Assembly: GCF_949987535.1 (NCBI RefSeq)
Contig: NC_080081.1
Coordinates: 33,458,428 to 33,522,427 of the forward strand
Direction of reading: 5' to 3'
Source: Balaenoptera acutorostrata
Taxonomy: Eukaryota; Chordata; Mammalia; Artiodactyla; Balaenopteridae
DNA length: 64,000 bases
Shown: one piece after another, positions 1-12,895 of the stretch
Numbering within the stretch: position 1 is the stretch's first letter
Layout of the letters: every line of letters begins with the position of its first letter
Translations under genes and position numbers: made by a program
The notes under the pieces: model-generated
Told to the model about the DNA's origin: nothing
Database searches by the model: none
The model's input: the letters and a program-made list of their open reading frames with translations, nothing else

Positions 1-1265
1 TGTTGTTAACAGTGGCCAGCACAACACTGCTTCCACCTTGAGCATTAACTCTGAGTCAGGTACTGGAGTCACATGAAATATTTCTTGTCTTTTGAAATTT
101 GAGCATAACGATCCTTCTAATGTTACAGTATTAAAAGCACATTAAATAGAAGGCACCAAATAGACAAATGTGAATAGGTCTGTAGGAAAACAAATGCAGA
201 ATACATGGTATGTATTAATAATTTTTAATATATGCCTTTAAAGTCCCTTTATTATAAGATCCAAAATATTAACATAGAGGGGCTTCCCTCTATGGCGCAG
301 TGGTTGAGAGTCTGCCTGCCAATGCAGGGGACACGGGTTCGAGCCCTGGTCTGGGAAGATCCCACATGCCGCGGAGCAGCTGGGCCCGTGAGCCACAACT
401 ACTGAGCCTGCGTGTCTGGAGCCTGTGCTCCGCAACAAGAGAGGCTGCGATAATGAGAGGCCCGCACACTGCGATGAAGAGTGGCCCCCACTTGCCACAA
501 CTGGAGAAGGCCCTCGCACAGAAACGAAGACCCAACACAGCCAAAAATAAATAAATAAATATTAAAAAAAAAAAAAAATTAACATAGAGAAACTTGTTAT
601 GCTGAAGCTCAGGAAATAAAAGGAACCCTAGGGAGGTAGCATCTTTGGTTTGAATTGTTTCATTACTTGAATTTTAGAAGCATATAAAATGTAATTAGAT
701 ATTGATTAAATAAGAAGAAGATTGGAAATACTATGTAAAATGTATACCTATTCTTTAAATGATACAATAGAATGCTAAGAAAAATGATTACGAATCTGAT
801 TTTTAAAAAATAAGTATCATTTGGGAACTATCATATACCAACGCCTGTGAGAGCTTAAGTGTATACCAAGTCAAGTGTGTTTAATAGATAAGTGATTTTT
901 CATCAAAGAAGTCAAAAAGAAATCTATTTTAAAAATGAGGTTTTAGTTAAAAACTTAAAATGCTACCAAAATTTGCCAAACTTGTTTTGCCAGTTGATAT
1001 TTGCAGAAATCAAAGCTTTGTCTGTCTAGTCTGCATTTATATTTAGTCTGGGCATTTAATCTCTCTTTTGATCTTAGGTTTTGCCATACACTTTAAGTTG
1101 TTTTATAAGGCTTTACCATTAAGTTAGTTTCATAGATTGTAAAATCATCTTGTACTAGCGAACAGCTTATTTTAAAACTGCTCAGAAAATACATAAAGGA
1201 GTAACAAGGAATTAAAATGAACACTGTGGTTCTTTATATGTGTTTCTTTTGTTTAGGTTATTTAC
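1..1265 (-). other. PIBF1: PIBF1 intron (downstream side), partial
   Basis: Intronic sequence following the donor at 1265. Apart from the CHR SINE at 280-577 it is AT-rich single-copy-looking sequence in which I recognise no gene or repeat. Confidence 0.85.
280..577 (+). mobile_element. CHR-type tRNA-Glu SINE, short young subfamily
   Basis: Begins GGGCTTCCCTCTATGGCGCAG, has a polymerase III B-box-like GGTTCGAGCCC, and ends in AAATAAATAAAT plus an A-run. It is flanked by a perfect 12-bp target duplication ATTAACATAGAG (268-279 and 578-589). It belongs to the short type with the body GTCTGGAGCCTGTGCTCCGC. Confidence 0.93.
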
Positions 1266-1368
1266 CTCTTGTGAAAGCTGTGTTACTTGGTTCTTTTGAT
1301 GTTCCAGGTCTTTTAAAACCATCGAGTTTCGTTTTTCTAACTGAAGCACTCTTCTTGCCAAGTGGACA
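1266..1368 (-). CDS. PIBF1: PIBF1 (CEP90) internal coding exon, most downstream one in the window
   Basis: A 103-bp minus-strand exon. The acceptor is CCGTTCTCCTAG and the donor GTAAAT. One base completes a serine codon with AG from the previous exon, then 34 open codons read [34 protein letters not shown] and end on a codon boundary. This is the heptad-rich stretch near residues 578-611 of human PIBF1. Compared with the human protein as I remember it there are several conservative changes (NSMVLKD for NSLILKD; HQKNQ for HRKDQ). The last part of the protein, about 146 residues by human numbering, must lie beyond the left edge of the window. Confidence 0.95.
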
Positions 1369-2619
1369 CTAGGAGAACGGAATAAGAAAATTAATGCTTA
1401 CAAAAGAGGAATACTATCTCAAACACTCAAAATGTGTTTGTGTGCTTGAAAACTGACCATTTCCTAATAATACTTAAATATTAACAGGAAAAATATGGAG
1501 TCGAATAATATCTTCAGGTGTCAACAGCGGAAGACCAATATCCCAACAACTCAAATTTTGAAAGTAACATTAAAAATCTGCATAATAATGTAACTGTGAT
1601 ATATTGATTACCACAGTAATAGTTTCTAGCCCTTGCTATAAAAGTGGAAAGTTACATTATGATACTTGCTTGAAAAGACCGCAAGAAAGCAATTCACAGC
1701 TTTTCTTCATTTTTATAAAAATTTACCATTTACAAACAAATAAGGCAATTAGTTGAAACAGTAATAACCTTGTACTTTGAAAAGCATCAGTGTTTTCCTC
1801 AGACAGCATAATGCATTTTATAATACAAAGCACAACTGAATAGATTTTCTATTGAAAAAAGAGATGGAAAAGATGTCTGAAAAGTGGAGACAGATGTCTA
1901 ACAGTAAAGGCAACGATTCTGTATTAAAATAAACCACTAAAAGATCACACTGTGATCACCACAAGATGATTACAACTTATTGTATTAAGTGTAATCTTTA
2001 GTATTTAAAATCACCTTAAATGTAAAATGTCCCAATTCTACTTTTAAGACATAATTAAGAAAAAAAGGTTCAGCTATAAGAATCATAGAATCATCCCTAC
2101 TAACCACTGGGGCATAATTCTTTAAAAAACTGCTAATAATGTTGAGAACACATGTTGCTCCACAGCCCCTCTCTGTAATTCCAGAAACTTAAAAATTTAA
2201 TATTTATCACATTTTCGTATTCTATGTGAGTTACCCCATTAATCTCTGAATTGCAAAATCTGTAGAAACTGAGAAGACAGATGTTTTACAATGACAAGAA
2301 GTAAAATATTTTTGTTCTAAATGAAATTATAGGACAGAAATAATTCCATTGTATTTCAAGTATTTCCTAACATCAGATAAAGGAATTCATACAAAACTCT
2401 GAAAAAAAAATGCTAAATGTCACCCTATACATCTATTTCTAAGAACTTGTTATTCCAAATGAAAAAGATGAGTTCTTTTGTTACACAGTGAATTGGGTAG
2501 CTTATTTAGATATGCTCATATCTAAATTCCTATCCTTTCAACTGGCATAAGCTTTTGCCTTAATGATCAGTTGGAGTCAGAGATGGAAAAGACACAGTCC
2601 CTGTCTTCTGATAATCATT

Positions 2620-2860
2620 TTTTACAGAAAACAGCTTTATTGATATAAAATTTTCTTGATATGTAACTTATAATACCATAAATCCCGCCCATTTAAACTG
2701 TACAATTCAATGGTTTTTAGTACATTTAGAGTTGTGCAACTATTACTATAATTTAGTTTTAGAATATTTTCATTACTCCCACCCCCCAAAAATTTGTACC
2801 CCTTAGCATCACTCCCCATCCTCCCTGTTCAGCCCTAGGGAACCACTAATCTACTTTCTT
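2620..2860 (-). mobile_element. Old L1 3' end remnant (L1ME-like)
   Basis: Antisense L1 3' UTR-like text: AACAGCTTTATTGATATAAA, then CAATGGTTTTTAGTACATTTA and a C-rich stretch ending GGAACCACTAATCTACTTTC. These are hallmarks of ancient mammalian L1 tails. Ends are approximate and no target duplication is visible. Confidence 0.7.
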
Positions 2861-4370
2861 CCTTTATTGATTTTTAAGATGTTTGCAGTTTAAAGAACTC
2901 TTATGAGTCAACAATTACAAGACAGTCCAATTAGAGGATTTACAACAGTGCCTTGTCTATAGAAAGTTCTGAATAATTGCATACACACATTTTTGCACTT
3001 CTCATATGGTGATTTCCTTAGGAAGTGCAATGATTGGGTCCAAGCACATGTGCATTATGAATTTTCAGATATTCCTCTTGAAAGGCTGTACAAATTTAAA
3101 TTCCTATGAACTAGAATGAAAGTTCTCCAATGACAGAAATTTTTTAAAAATTTGTTTTCTAACGTATTCTAAGTGCCTTGGAGAATACCTGGTACAATAA
3201 TAATCTGTTCAGTAATAAACCGTTCAGTGAATGAACTTTATACAAGACCTCCTGTTTCTTTATGCCCTAGCCAACACTGGGCAATATCAATCTTTAAAAG
3301 TTTTGCTAACTTTACATATAAACAATAGAATCTTATTTTAAATTAGTGAGGTTAAACATCTCTACATTTGTCAGACATTTGTATTTCTTATTTAATGAAT
3401 TGATGTTTATGTCCTTTTACCATTCACTTCAAATCTTACCTACGTGGTTAACTGTATTCTACATCTAAATTACCTAAAAGTATCACGATCTCCCAAAATC
3501 TCAACAGAACCAACCTATTTTCCATTAATGTCTACTCTGCTTAATGTCCCATAAACATGTTTTGTATATTCCTTCCACTGTACCTCTGCTGGTCCTCCAG
3601 TCTGGAGAAGATAGGTTATTCCACTGATTGGGAGTCCAGCTTTTTCTGGAAGGCTCCCTCCGAGGTCCACTTCCTCCATTTCTGACCAGGCCAGCCTTCA
3701 CTGATCTCTATTCCTCTGACTGACATAGGCTGGCACACAATACAGTGCTAAATTATATGGTTTTAGATATTTATTGATAGTCTTTCATGTGTGTTCATCT
3801 TTTCTCCCCCAACAGATACAATTTAAATGAAGACTTACCCTCTGTGGTGTGTGCTGAACAGAGGGGGCACTTACTAAATCCTTCCTGATTGATTTTAAGT
3901 AAATTTTGCTCAAATGCTAGAATTTTGCTCAAATTGCTACAAACCATATTCCAAGGTTGCAGAGTCTCAATATTAAAGTACAACTAATGCTCAGCATCTA
4001 AGCATTGAACTAGTAATAAAAAAGAGCATAAAGTTTATAAGGGAAGAAGGCAAATGTCACAGATACCAATTCACCGCTTCCATATTTCAACCTCCTAAAC
4101 CTTTAAATGTGGCATATTGTAGTACTGAGTGATTTGGTGCTATAGGTAGATTCTGTTTAGAAATCTGGGAATATTAGAAGTCAGAAGAAAGGAGGGGAGT
4201 TTAGTTTAACTGAAATTCAAAGCAAGACAAAAGAATTGCTCAACTAGCTGAGTTTATGTCTCCTTAACGACAATGTACATACTATGAAAACAAGTCTTTA
4301 ATGAGTTTAATGAGTTTTTTTATAATGAGTAACCATGGATACAGTTAGGGAAAATGACTCCTGCTAAAGT

Positions 4371-4405
4371 TTGGTTGGTTGGTTGGTTATTTATTTATTT
4401 ATTTA
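4371..4405. repeat. (GGTT)n followed by (ATTT)n microsatellite
   Basis: About four GGTT units run directly into about four ATTT units, next to no recognised mobile element. Confidence 0.85.
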
Positions 4406-4955
4406 GTACTGAACTCCTCAAGAAAGCACTGCTTTTACAGGCTCTCTGTTGGGACACTAAAGTAGGTACAGCATACAATTCTTCTTTGTAATTATATAAC
4501 TGCCATGTGATTTTTACCTGCACCAACATTAAGTTTTACATCAACTGGAAACTAATACCACAAGAGTATAGTTTTGTATTTGAATTTTAAACTGAAATTT
4601 CACCTCTTATCTGGTAAAATTATTTCCCCAAGGGTTATCTCTTAGCTCTCTCAGCACCTCTTGACTCAAAATAAAAGTTATCCTCTTGGATTTGTCAATG
4701 GCAGTCAGTACTTCTGATTATCACAAACAATTTCATAGTAGCATAGCCCAGGCAATGTGAACATGGCCGACCTCCATTTATATCTGAGATATCAAAGCAC
4801 AGTGGAGGACTGATGCTCTGTCTTGAGTCCTTCAGTATTGGATGGTTCTCTTAGTATTACCAAAACTCCAAATAAATAAGTGTAGGTACTTAGTTACCTG
4901 CTAATTAGTTACTTGGTCTGAAATAACATTTGGCTTTTTGCTCTTTTTCAGTTTT

Positions 4956-5262
4956 TTTTTTTTGTACATTTATTTATTTATTTATTTATTTATTCATTCC
5001 TGGCTGTGTTGGGTCTTCATTTCTGTGCGAGGGCTTTCTCCAGTTGTGGCAAGCGGGGGCCACTCTTCATCGCGGTGCGCGGGCCTCTCACTATCGCGGC
5101 CTCTCTTGTTGCGGAGCACAGGCTCCAGACGCACAGGCTCAGTAGTTGCGGCTCACGGGCCTAGCTGCTCCGTGTCATGTGGGATCTTCCCAGACCAGGG
5201 CCCGAACCTCTGTCCCCTGCACTGGCAGGCAGATTCTCAACCACTGCGCCACCAGGGAAGCC
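4956..5262 (-). mobile_element. CHR-type tRNA-Glu SINE, short young subfamily
   Basis: Reverse orientation: a T-run and (ATTT)n tail, then the body, ending GCGCCACCAGGGAAGCC. Flanked by a perfect 15-bp target duplication CTCTTTTTCAGTTTT (4941-4955 and 5263-5277). Open frames of 70-113 codons in this element are non-coding coincidences. Confidence 0.93.
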
Positions 5263-6484
5263 CTCTTTTTCAGTTTTAACAGGTCAGAGTCCTGTCTCAA
5301 TTAGCATGGCACGGAAAAATGGTTCAAAAAAAGGGCACATGGGCCAGAACGATCTCAGCTTCAGAAAGCATAAGGTTGCTCCCTGCACTGCCTGCTTCCT
5401 TGGCAGTTACTGAGGACTAAATAGTGGTGCATTATGATTACCTATAGTTATATGAGTCTTTTTCTAGGTTTTCTGTAGGTTTAAACTTTCAAGTTGATCA
5501 TGAGTAGATTAGCAATAACTTTTTAAAGGTTTCTAAAGCCAACCCAAATGAAATAAGCAAAACTTTCTCTAAGGAGGGAAATGAGAACTCACACATGTGA
5601 GAAGAAAGGAGATGAAAAGAAAATTTCATTATGCACAAAAGTTTGCTAGGAAAATAAAAGCTTCCTCTGCTTTATTTTTTCCTTTATTATAAAGATTAGT
5701 CTACTGTGAGAGTTTCAACTTAAAGCTCTTTATAAAACTAGACAGAAACTAAAACAAAGATCAAGAGTATGCAGTAAAGCTTGCAATTTGAAAGGTTTAA
5801 AAACCTTCAGAAAAGTCTCCACATTCAGATCTGCCAAAACAAACAGGGAAGCACACACGAAGACCTTGTTAGTGCCTGGGTGTCACCCATTTCGTGTTAC
5901 AGGTTAAAGAGCATATGCAAAGCATGCAACCAGAAAATCTTGTTTGCTATTTTCAAAACAATCGCTACCGAAACAAAAACATGACTTCAGATTTTCAGGC
6001 TCAGTCAAGTCAAGAAGAGCCTTTTTTATTTTAAGCGACTTTAATTGTATATGCCCTTTTAACTTTCCACAACTTTGTCCCAGAAAGCTTAACACAATGT
6101 TTAGTTACTGTTCATATCTCTATTGAAAATTCAAAATGTGAGTAACCTTATTTAACAATTATAATGTGTTTAATATACACTTTCGGAAGTTATTTTTCAA
6201 ACTAATTTTGAAAAATTAGTTTTGCTACTTCTTTATTGGAAACTGGCATTATGGTCTATGTCTTAAGAAACTGATTAATATCAAAGAAAGTGAATCTCAA
6301 AACTAGTTCCATGTCCAGGGGTTGTTTCCACTAATTATTTCAAGAGGTCTCATTAAAATTTTAAAACAAAGTTGTTTTAAATGAAAACTCACCTTGTGCC
6401 TCATTAAAGTTTCTGGAACATTGATTGGCTTTACCTCTAAAATCAACTGTGTGATCTATTTCCTTTAAGAAACATTAATTGACA

Positions 6485-6560
6485 TAACAAACTTTTATTG
6501 GACACCTACTCTATGCCAGGCACTCACTGTGTGGTGAACTTCTTCGCATCCATTTTCTCA
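6485..6560. repeat. MIR/L2-like fragment
   Basis: Contains TATTGGACACCTACTCTATG followed by CCAGGCACTCACTGTGTGG, wording typical of MIR and L2 3' regions. Short and diverged. Confidence 0.4.
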
Positions 6561-6707
6561 TTTTAATTTCATAATATACATTGGGTGGCAACAGGTAACT
6601 AGTGAAAATTTTCAGTGGCTATCCAATTTACTAATAGCAATATGGCACTCAAAAACAGAAGGCCTAAAAATTAAAGTTGTGAATAACCATTAAAAATTAC
6701 CTTTTTG

Positions 6708-6974
6708 GGGCTTCCCTGGTGGCGCAGTGGTTGAGAATCTGCCTGCCAATGCAGGGGACACAGGTTCGAGCCCTGGTCTGGGAAGATCCCACATGCTGTG
6801 CAGCAACTAGGCCCGTGAGCCACATCTACTGAGCCTGCGCGTCTGGAGCTTGTGCTCCGCAACAAGAGAGGCCGCAACAGTTAGAGGCCCGCGCACCGCA
6901 ATGAAGAGTGGCCCCCGCTTGCCGCAACTAGAGAAAGCCCTCGCACAGAAACGAAGACTCAACACAGCCAAAAA

Positions 6975-7009
<35 letters not shown>

Positions 7010-7017
7010 AATTAAAA
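6708..7017 (+). mobile_element. CHR-type tRNA-Glu SINE, short young subfamily
   Basis: Full-length copy from GGGCTTCCCTGGTGGCGCAG to a long (AAAT)n tail of about ten units. Flanked by the target duplication AAAAATTACCTTTTTG (6692-6707 and 7018-7033). It is very close to the copies at 280, 4956 and 52673. Confidence 0.93.
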
Positions 7018-8744
7018 AAAAATTACCTTTTTGAAGAATATTCAATGATATAAGAAAATGTTCAGGGTGAAATTGTAAGATAAAAAATTAAACTTCTAAG
7101 TTACATACAATAATACCTTAAATACGTAAGAAAATATATGTATCTGTATACATTTTTGAATGGCTGTCTTTGGACAGTAGGATTATTGGTAATTTTCCTA
7201 ATATTCTAAAATAAACATATATTATTTTTATAATCAGAAATCCCCTCCGATTAAGTGTTACCCTAAAATATTTAATTCTGGTTGTTGAATATATGAAATT
7301 TTAAATCAAATTTAGTATGCATGGGATATATTGTGTAGCAGATGAGAAATAAGTTCCTTTGAAATTTTAATACATTTTGAAATGTGCTGATGTGTAATGA
7401 AAACTTTATTATGCAAATATTTCATTTGTCATTATGACTAAGTTATTTTATAATCCACCTTAAGCTTCCATTGCTTTAATTTCAAATGTGACAAATTAAA
7501 TATTTGAAGGTTATATTGCTTTCATCTTAAATAAATTAAACTTAGAGCACAAAGCCATTGACTTCTTTACAAATATCCATTAAGAAATCAAATATGGACT
7601 TTGCAAACTTCAGAAATGCATCAGACCCTAAACAGGGATCTTCTTTGCCACTGGTCGATTTTGTGCATACAGTAGGCACTCAATAAAAGTTGTTGAATGA
7701 ATGTGCAAAGGAATGCATAAATGTCCTCTTTGGCTATCTAGACTTACTTTCCCTTCACTCAGTTTAGATGACCTCAGAAGCACTTCCTCAAAATAACCCT
7801 CTGGTTCATCATGAGAAGAATGCCTGGCACCAGCTGGTAGGGGATATTAATAGCATGCCCATTAGGCACTTGTTCAAGGCACATAGATAGCTCAGGGATA
7901 AAATCTTTAGAAATATTTGGACAGTTAAGATTATTCAGAATATGAATCAGTTGTGGGTCCTTAAATCTTCAACCTAAATATTAAGAAATCAACGTCTGTT
8001 TTGGAAATTCTTAAAAAAAATAGTAAGATAATAGTAATAATTGCTTTCAATTTTAGAAGAACTCAGCATTTGGGGGCTAAAGAAAGAAAGCTTACAACAG
8101 AAAAATTCTTTTTTCTTCTTGTGACCAAGATTCTTTTGAAGGAATCAGATGATAAAATAGAGAAGAGAATGGACTTCCTCCTTCAAATTTCCATTTTTAG
8201 CATTTTACCAATCATTTGCCACTGATAAAAAAGTCGCTTGCCCACAAAACTACATTTCTATTCCTCCTTTGGCAACATAATGCTCAAAAACGGAGATATG
8301 CTGAAAATCACAAATTATCCTAGGTCACCCTTAGGAGGGACTCAGGGGAGAATGGGAATGGAATGGCACTATAACCGATTTTTCCAAATAATACATAATT
8401 TAGAAATACTTGCATCTTCACTAAACAGAATTAACCATTCCAGCTACAATTTCATATCTGGCAGTCTTCTATCCTTCGTCTATTCAGTGTAACCAGTAAG
8501 AAACATAAATTCTAAGCATCCTGTTGTTACCTCTCATAAAATGGTCTCTATCTTATATCACTTTAGATAGCTCTAAAGACCCGTTACCCTCTGAGCCAAA
8601 GTTTCTACAAAAGTATCAGAATTAAGATGAATTGTTTCTCTTACTTAGTGTGTAATGTCTCTAAACGTTTAAATCAATTCATGTAAAAATAACAGATAGC
8701 AGCTCTGAATTCTCAAATACTCAGATGAAGAGACAATTCTACTA

Positions 8745-9010
8745 GGTATCTTACACCATGCTAGGTAGGGACAATGGAGAATAAACAAGAATAAGATGTA
8801 GTTGCTGACCTTGAGGAACTTTCCATCTAGCTGGGGAAACGATATGGAAAATGAGAGCTAGTGAGATAAGACAAATGCTCTGTTGTGTGGTATGTGGAAA
8901 ACAGACATTATAGGCAGAGAGATACACTACCCTCATTTGGGGTAGAGAGGTAAATAAGGCGGGAGAGGTAGGGCCACATGGAAGGGCTTAGAAGTCTGAT
9001 AGAAACATTT
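8745..9010 (+). mobile_element. L2-like remnant
   Basis: Diverged text resembling the L2 3' region (GACAATGGAGAATAAACAAG, CTGACCTTGAGGAACTTTCC). Assignment from memory, ends approximate. Confidence 0.4.
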
Positions 9011-9672
9011 AGATTTGTTATGGTAGCAAGCAGGGCTCTTTCTGCAGAGCAGGATGAATTCAGGTGGGAGAAAGGAGTTAGGAGTTAGGTCAACTAGAAA
9101 ACCAATTAATATAGGTACAATTTTCTCTTAGTATACTTTAAATAGTATCTCAACAAATAACTAGCGGATCTCCTAAAAATTTTCTTGGTCTTCACAAAGT
9201 GTTTTATACTTTCAATCACAGTATATATGCTAGCTCTATCTCTCTCTCCCAATCTCTTTCTTTTTCTCTCTCTCAAGTATACATCAAGGAATGTAGACAG
9301 GTGAATAAAAAACAAGCAAAAAAAAAAGGAAGCATAATTCATTAATTTTAACCTGAAAATTGTTGGTACAAAAAAGCATTTGTAATTCACCTGAAATTAA
9401 GATGAAAATAAATTTAAAATGGTGTCATTATCATTGAATCCAATTCTAGGAAAATTCTAATGTACACTTACATTCTACCAACCATTAAACTCACTTAAAA
9501 ATACATGAAATGCATGATTATTACTTACTGTGTTTGTGAGCAATTTAATATTTATGCATACTAAGAATAAAGTAACTTTATTTTGTCACTCCACTCAGTA
9601 CATTATCATAAAGCACAATGTAATTACATTTAGCTTGAATAGATAAGTGAAATGAATATATATTGATTTTAC

Positions 9673-9763
9673 CTTTGCTTTAGTCGTCTTTTGGCTGTTG
9701 TGGGAACATTAGCACCATAGCCATAAGAAAAAAGAATCCTTTCAGCCTCCTCTTCATTTTCAA
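9673..9763 (-). CDS. PIBF1: PIBF1 (CEP90) internal coding exon
   Basis: A 91-bp minus-strand exon. The acceptor is TATTTTCCAG and the donor is GTAAAA. Two bases complete the isoleucine codon begun in the previous exon, followed by 29 open codons, [20 protein letters not shown] then TTAKRRLKQ, and two bases (AG) of a serine codon finished in the exon at 1266-1368. The segment breaks the coiled coil with an aromatic and glycine patch ([16 protein letters not shown]) that is diagnostic for PIBF1. From memory human has ENEDEAERV where this copy has ENEEEAERI, both conservative changes. The split codons on both sides match their neighbours exactly, which is strong evidence for the gene model. Confidence 0.96.
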
Positions 9764-11189
9764 CTGGAAAATATTGAAGTGTACAATGTGAAATTTTTGT
9801 TTTCTTAAAAAGTATGGCAGAAGTGAAAATAAAAGAGGTCATAATAATGAATTAAGGAGCATAAGAACATTTAAAAGGGCTAATGCATAACCTCAAACAG
9901 ACCATCTGTAAGCAGCAGCACAGTTATTTCGTAAAGTATATGCTTGCTTGGATTTGTTCCATCTATTTTTAAAAGGTGTAAGGGACTGCATCATATGACA
10001 CATTAAGTTTTCTTGTTATAAAGCATAATAATACAGATGTCGTTTATTCTGAGATTCAAAGGCTTTCTGCATGAAATGTATGTTATGTACTTATGAAAAA
10101 GTAATGATAAGCTCAATTTCATTACTTCTCTTCTTGATAAGAGAAATGACTATTCTTAATTAGGAAAGATGTTCATTATTTTATCAGAAGAACAACTTTA
10201 TCCTAACTTGCAATAATGAAATTATGCATTTAAGTAGGCTACTCTGTGAAGAAAATGTTCAGTCCTAAGAGTCTATTGATGGCCTTTTTAAAAAAATTAC
10301 AAAAAACTCAGTAACACCATTTACTTCTAAATTTTGCTATTGTCACACAACTCCCCAAAAGGAATTTTAACTAACAGGTTAATGTTTTATGGGTAACACG
10401 TTTAAATGCGATGACAATTTACTGTAAGTTGAGATGAAAAAATATTTAATCAAAGGCTATAAAAACTAAAGGTTTCCAGCTCAATTTAAAGCAGTTCATG
10501 ACATATAACAATTTTTATAACATTATTCATCAATAACCAGTATTTTAATGTCAAAAAGAGAAACCTACTTTCAGAAATGTTTCAGGTTTAAAATAAAGCC
10601 AAATATTTTACATTAGTAAGTGAAGCTATTTGCAGGCCTATCACTGTAATATGCACTTATTTGTTGTTTGATCCTTCAGTAGTACAGTAAACATTTCAGG
10701 AATATTCATAAGTGTCTTTTTCTTCAATTTTGACCATATTCACAGTGAACCAAGATCAGTTTTCAGAGGTAGGATTAGTAGTTATGAGGGACACGTGTAA
10801 GCAAGTGATGCTATGTGCCATTGCTGATAGTAACAGCTATCATTACTCAGAGCCAAGTTGGCTTCTCCAATCCAGCTCTATCAGAACTAGAGCAGGCATT
10901 TAGATACCTATCTGACGCTTGTTTCTCTTAAATAGTTCTAAGGTCAGAAGAAAGAGGGGTAAATTTAGCTAACATCTCAAAAACCCATCAGATATTGATG
11001 GACAACTTAAATTTGAGTTTAATACTTACTGGATTAATAACTCATGGGCTAACTATTCTGGTGGTGATTTAATTACAGAAACAATGTCCTACACAAAATG
11101 GCAAATGGTACTAAAGAGATATGAATGTGTCTTAGTACCACTATTTTTCCCATGCTAGAGGCATTAGGAAGGTATGGGGAGAATGACAT

Positions 11190-11430
11190 TCACAGAGAAT
11201 GTGCAGGAAGGAACTGCAATGTGTAAAGGCACAGAGCTGTGAAGTTTCAGTAATTGTGAGAAAAGTGGCTGAAGTTAGTCTGGGAAACAATAGTAGGAGA
11301 AAGGGAGGCCAAGTTCCAACTGTGAATGGGACTAAAGTCTCATTTGCTAGGCTAACGAGTCTGGATTTTATTCTACAGACAACAAGAAATTAAAAGAGAT
11401 TAGTACAGGTAAGTGACATGACCAATAGAT
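11190..11430 (+). mobile_element. L2-like remnant
   Basis: Contains AAGGCACAGAGCTGTGAAG, then GGATTTTATTCTACAGACA and a later GTAAGTGACATGACCAA, the order seen in L2-type 3' ends. A 64-codon frame here has no recognisable protein. Confidence 0.4.
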
Positions 11431-12569
11431 TTTTGTTGTTGATGCTGATATTATAGGAAAAAAAATTCCAGTAATGGGAAAAAGGTGACCTAGATTGGTA
11501 GCACAGAGAACTCCTTACAGGTTATAGTAATAATCCAGTTGTGACTTGGTCCATAATAGCAATGGAGGATGGAGAAAATAACCTGGATTCTAGACAAATG
11601 AGTAGATATGGAGGTGAGATGAGGCACTAGATAGGATGAGGGAGGAATCAAGGTTGACAAAAGCTAGTTGGGTAATTAGACAGACTTTAACCTTACTAAC
11701 AGATCGAGAATACAAGAAAATTAATACGTTTTAGGGAAGGAAGAGAAAATATAAATAATGCTACATCTTCAGTGACTGCAAGAATTCCATACAGACCTGT
11801 GGAATCACTAGCCTGTGGCCAGTCACTGAAATTGTGGAAAGGGATAAAATTATCCAGAAAGTAGGTAAGTCAGAATTGAAGAGGATGAGGGAAAAAAAAA
11901 AACACAAAACCCTGGGAACCAGAAAGAGTTAGATAAAAGAAGAGACAATAAAAGCGATGGAGAAGAAACAATCAAAGGCAGGCGACTTAAGAAGCAAGAG
12001 AAGAGTTTTGAGAAATGTGACAAATGCCCAGCAGAGGTTACAAGTAGGATGAGGATGGAAAGTAGGTCCCTCAATTTGACAATTAGAAATCTGATATTTA
12101 AAAAAAAATTTATTTAGCTTCTAGACAATACCTGTACTTTTAACAATTTGATGACGATCTTTGAAAACGAAACTCCTCAAATATACAAATATTAAACGTA
12201 TTTGAATACAAAAAGCAATTCAAGTGTAAACAGGATACTGTAATTTGCCATGGTTACACCTTAATAAATGAAGTCTAACCATCTTCATGTCAGCTGAAAT
12301 GAGCTGAATTAGATGATAATCCTTTGAATATTGTACACACTATAGTACTAAGAAAGAATGTTTTGCACTTACATCTTACAAATTTTGTTTAATCAGTAAG
12401 TATTCGTTGAACAAGGATAGGAATATTCTAATTTCCAATGTGAACGGATAGAAAAGAACCTAGTTTACTAATCTTCCAAGGACAAGCAAATATATTTTAT
12501 TCTAAGATACTTTTAAGATGGTTTATAAAATATCATAGCAAAAAATTAATTTATATATATTTTCTAAAG

Positions 12570-12893
12570 ATTTTATTTCGAAAATATTTACACACATGGA
12601 AAAGCTGAAAGAAGTGTACACTCATATATCCAACATCTGGATTCAAAATTAAACATCGTACTACATTTATTTCTCACACATTTATCTATCACTGTATCCA
12701 TCCATGAATCCATCTTATTTTTTTGATGCATTTCAAAATAAGTTGCAGATCTGTGCCTTCACCCCCAAACAGTTCAACATGTAAATCAACTATAGTTCAA
12801 TATTACTTATAGTTCTTTTTTAAAAATAAAATTTACATATGGTGAAAGGTACAAATCTTAAGTCTATCATTCAATGAATTTTGAGAAACATAA
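12570..12893 (-). mobile_element. Old L1 3' end remnant
   Basis: Diverged antisense L1M-like tail (AAATATTTACACACATGGAAAAGC onward, then ATAAAATTTACATATGGTGAAA). Class assignment is moderate; boundaries approximate. It abuts the Tigger-like element. Confidence 0.45.
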
Positions 12894-12895
12894 AC

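Larger units (their letters stand above)
1369..9672 (-). other. PIBF1: PIBF1 intron of about 8.3 kb
   Basis: Bounded by the splice sites of the exons at 1266-1368 and 9673-9763. Contains an old L1 tail (about 2620-2860), a (GGTT)n/(ATTT)n patch at about 4371-4405, young CHR SINEs at 4956-5262 and 6708-7017, and weak MIR/L2-like stretches near 6485-6560, 7650-7705 and 8745-9010. The rest is AT-rich with no recognisable coding sequence. Reading frames of 60-85 codons here have no recognisable protein. Confidence 0.85.

Noticed and set aside
280..577. SINE B-box as a functional tRNA gene
   Set aside because: The tRNA-like head lacks a foldable cloverleaf and anticodon arm and is followed by the SINE body and tail. 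No true tRNA gene was seen in the window.
6198..6225. Short inverted repeat CAAACTAATTTT / AAAATTAGTTTTG
   Set aside because: AT-rich 11-12-bp arms with an unequal base. Such structures occur by chance in this composition.
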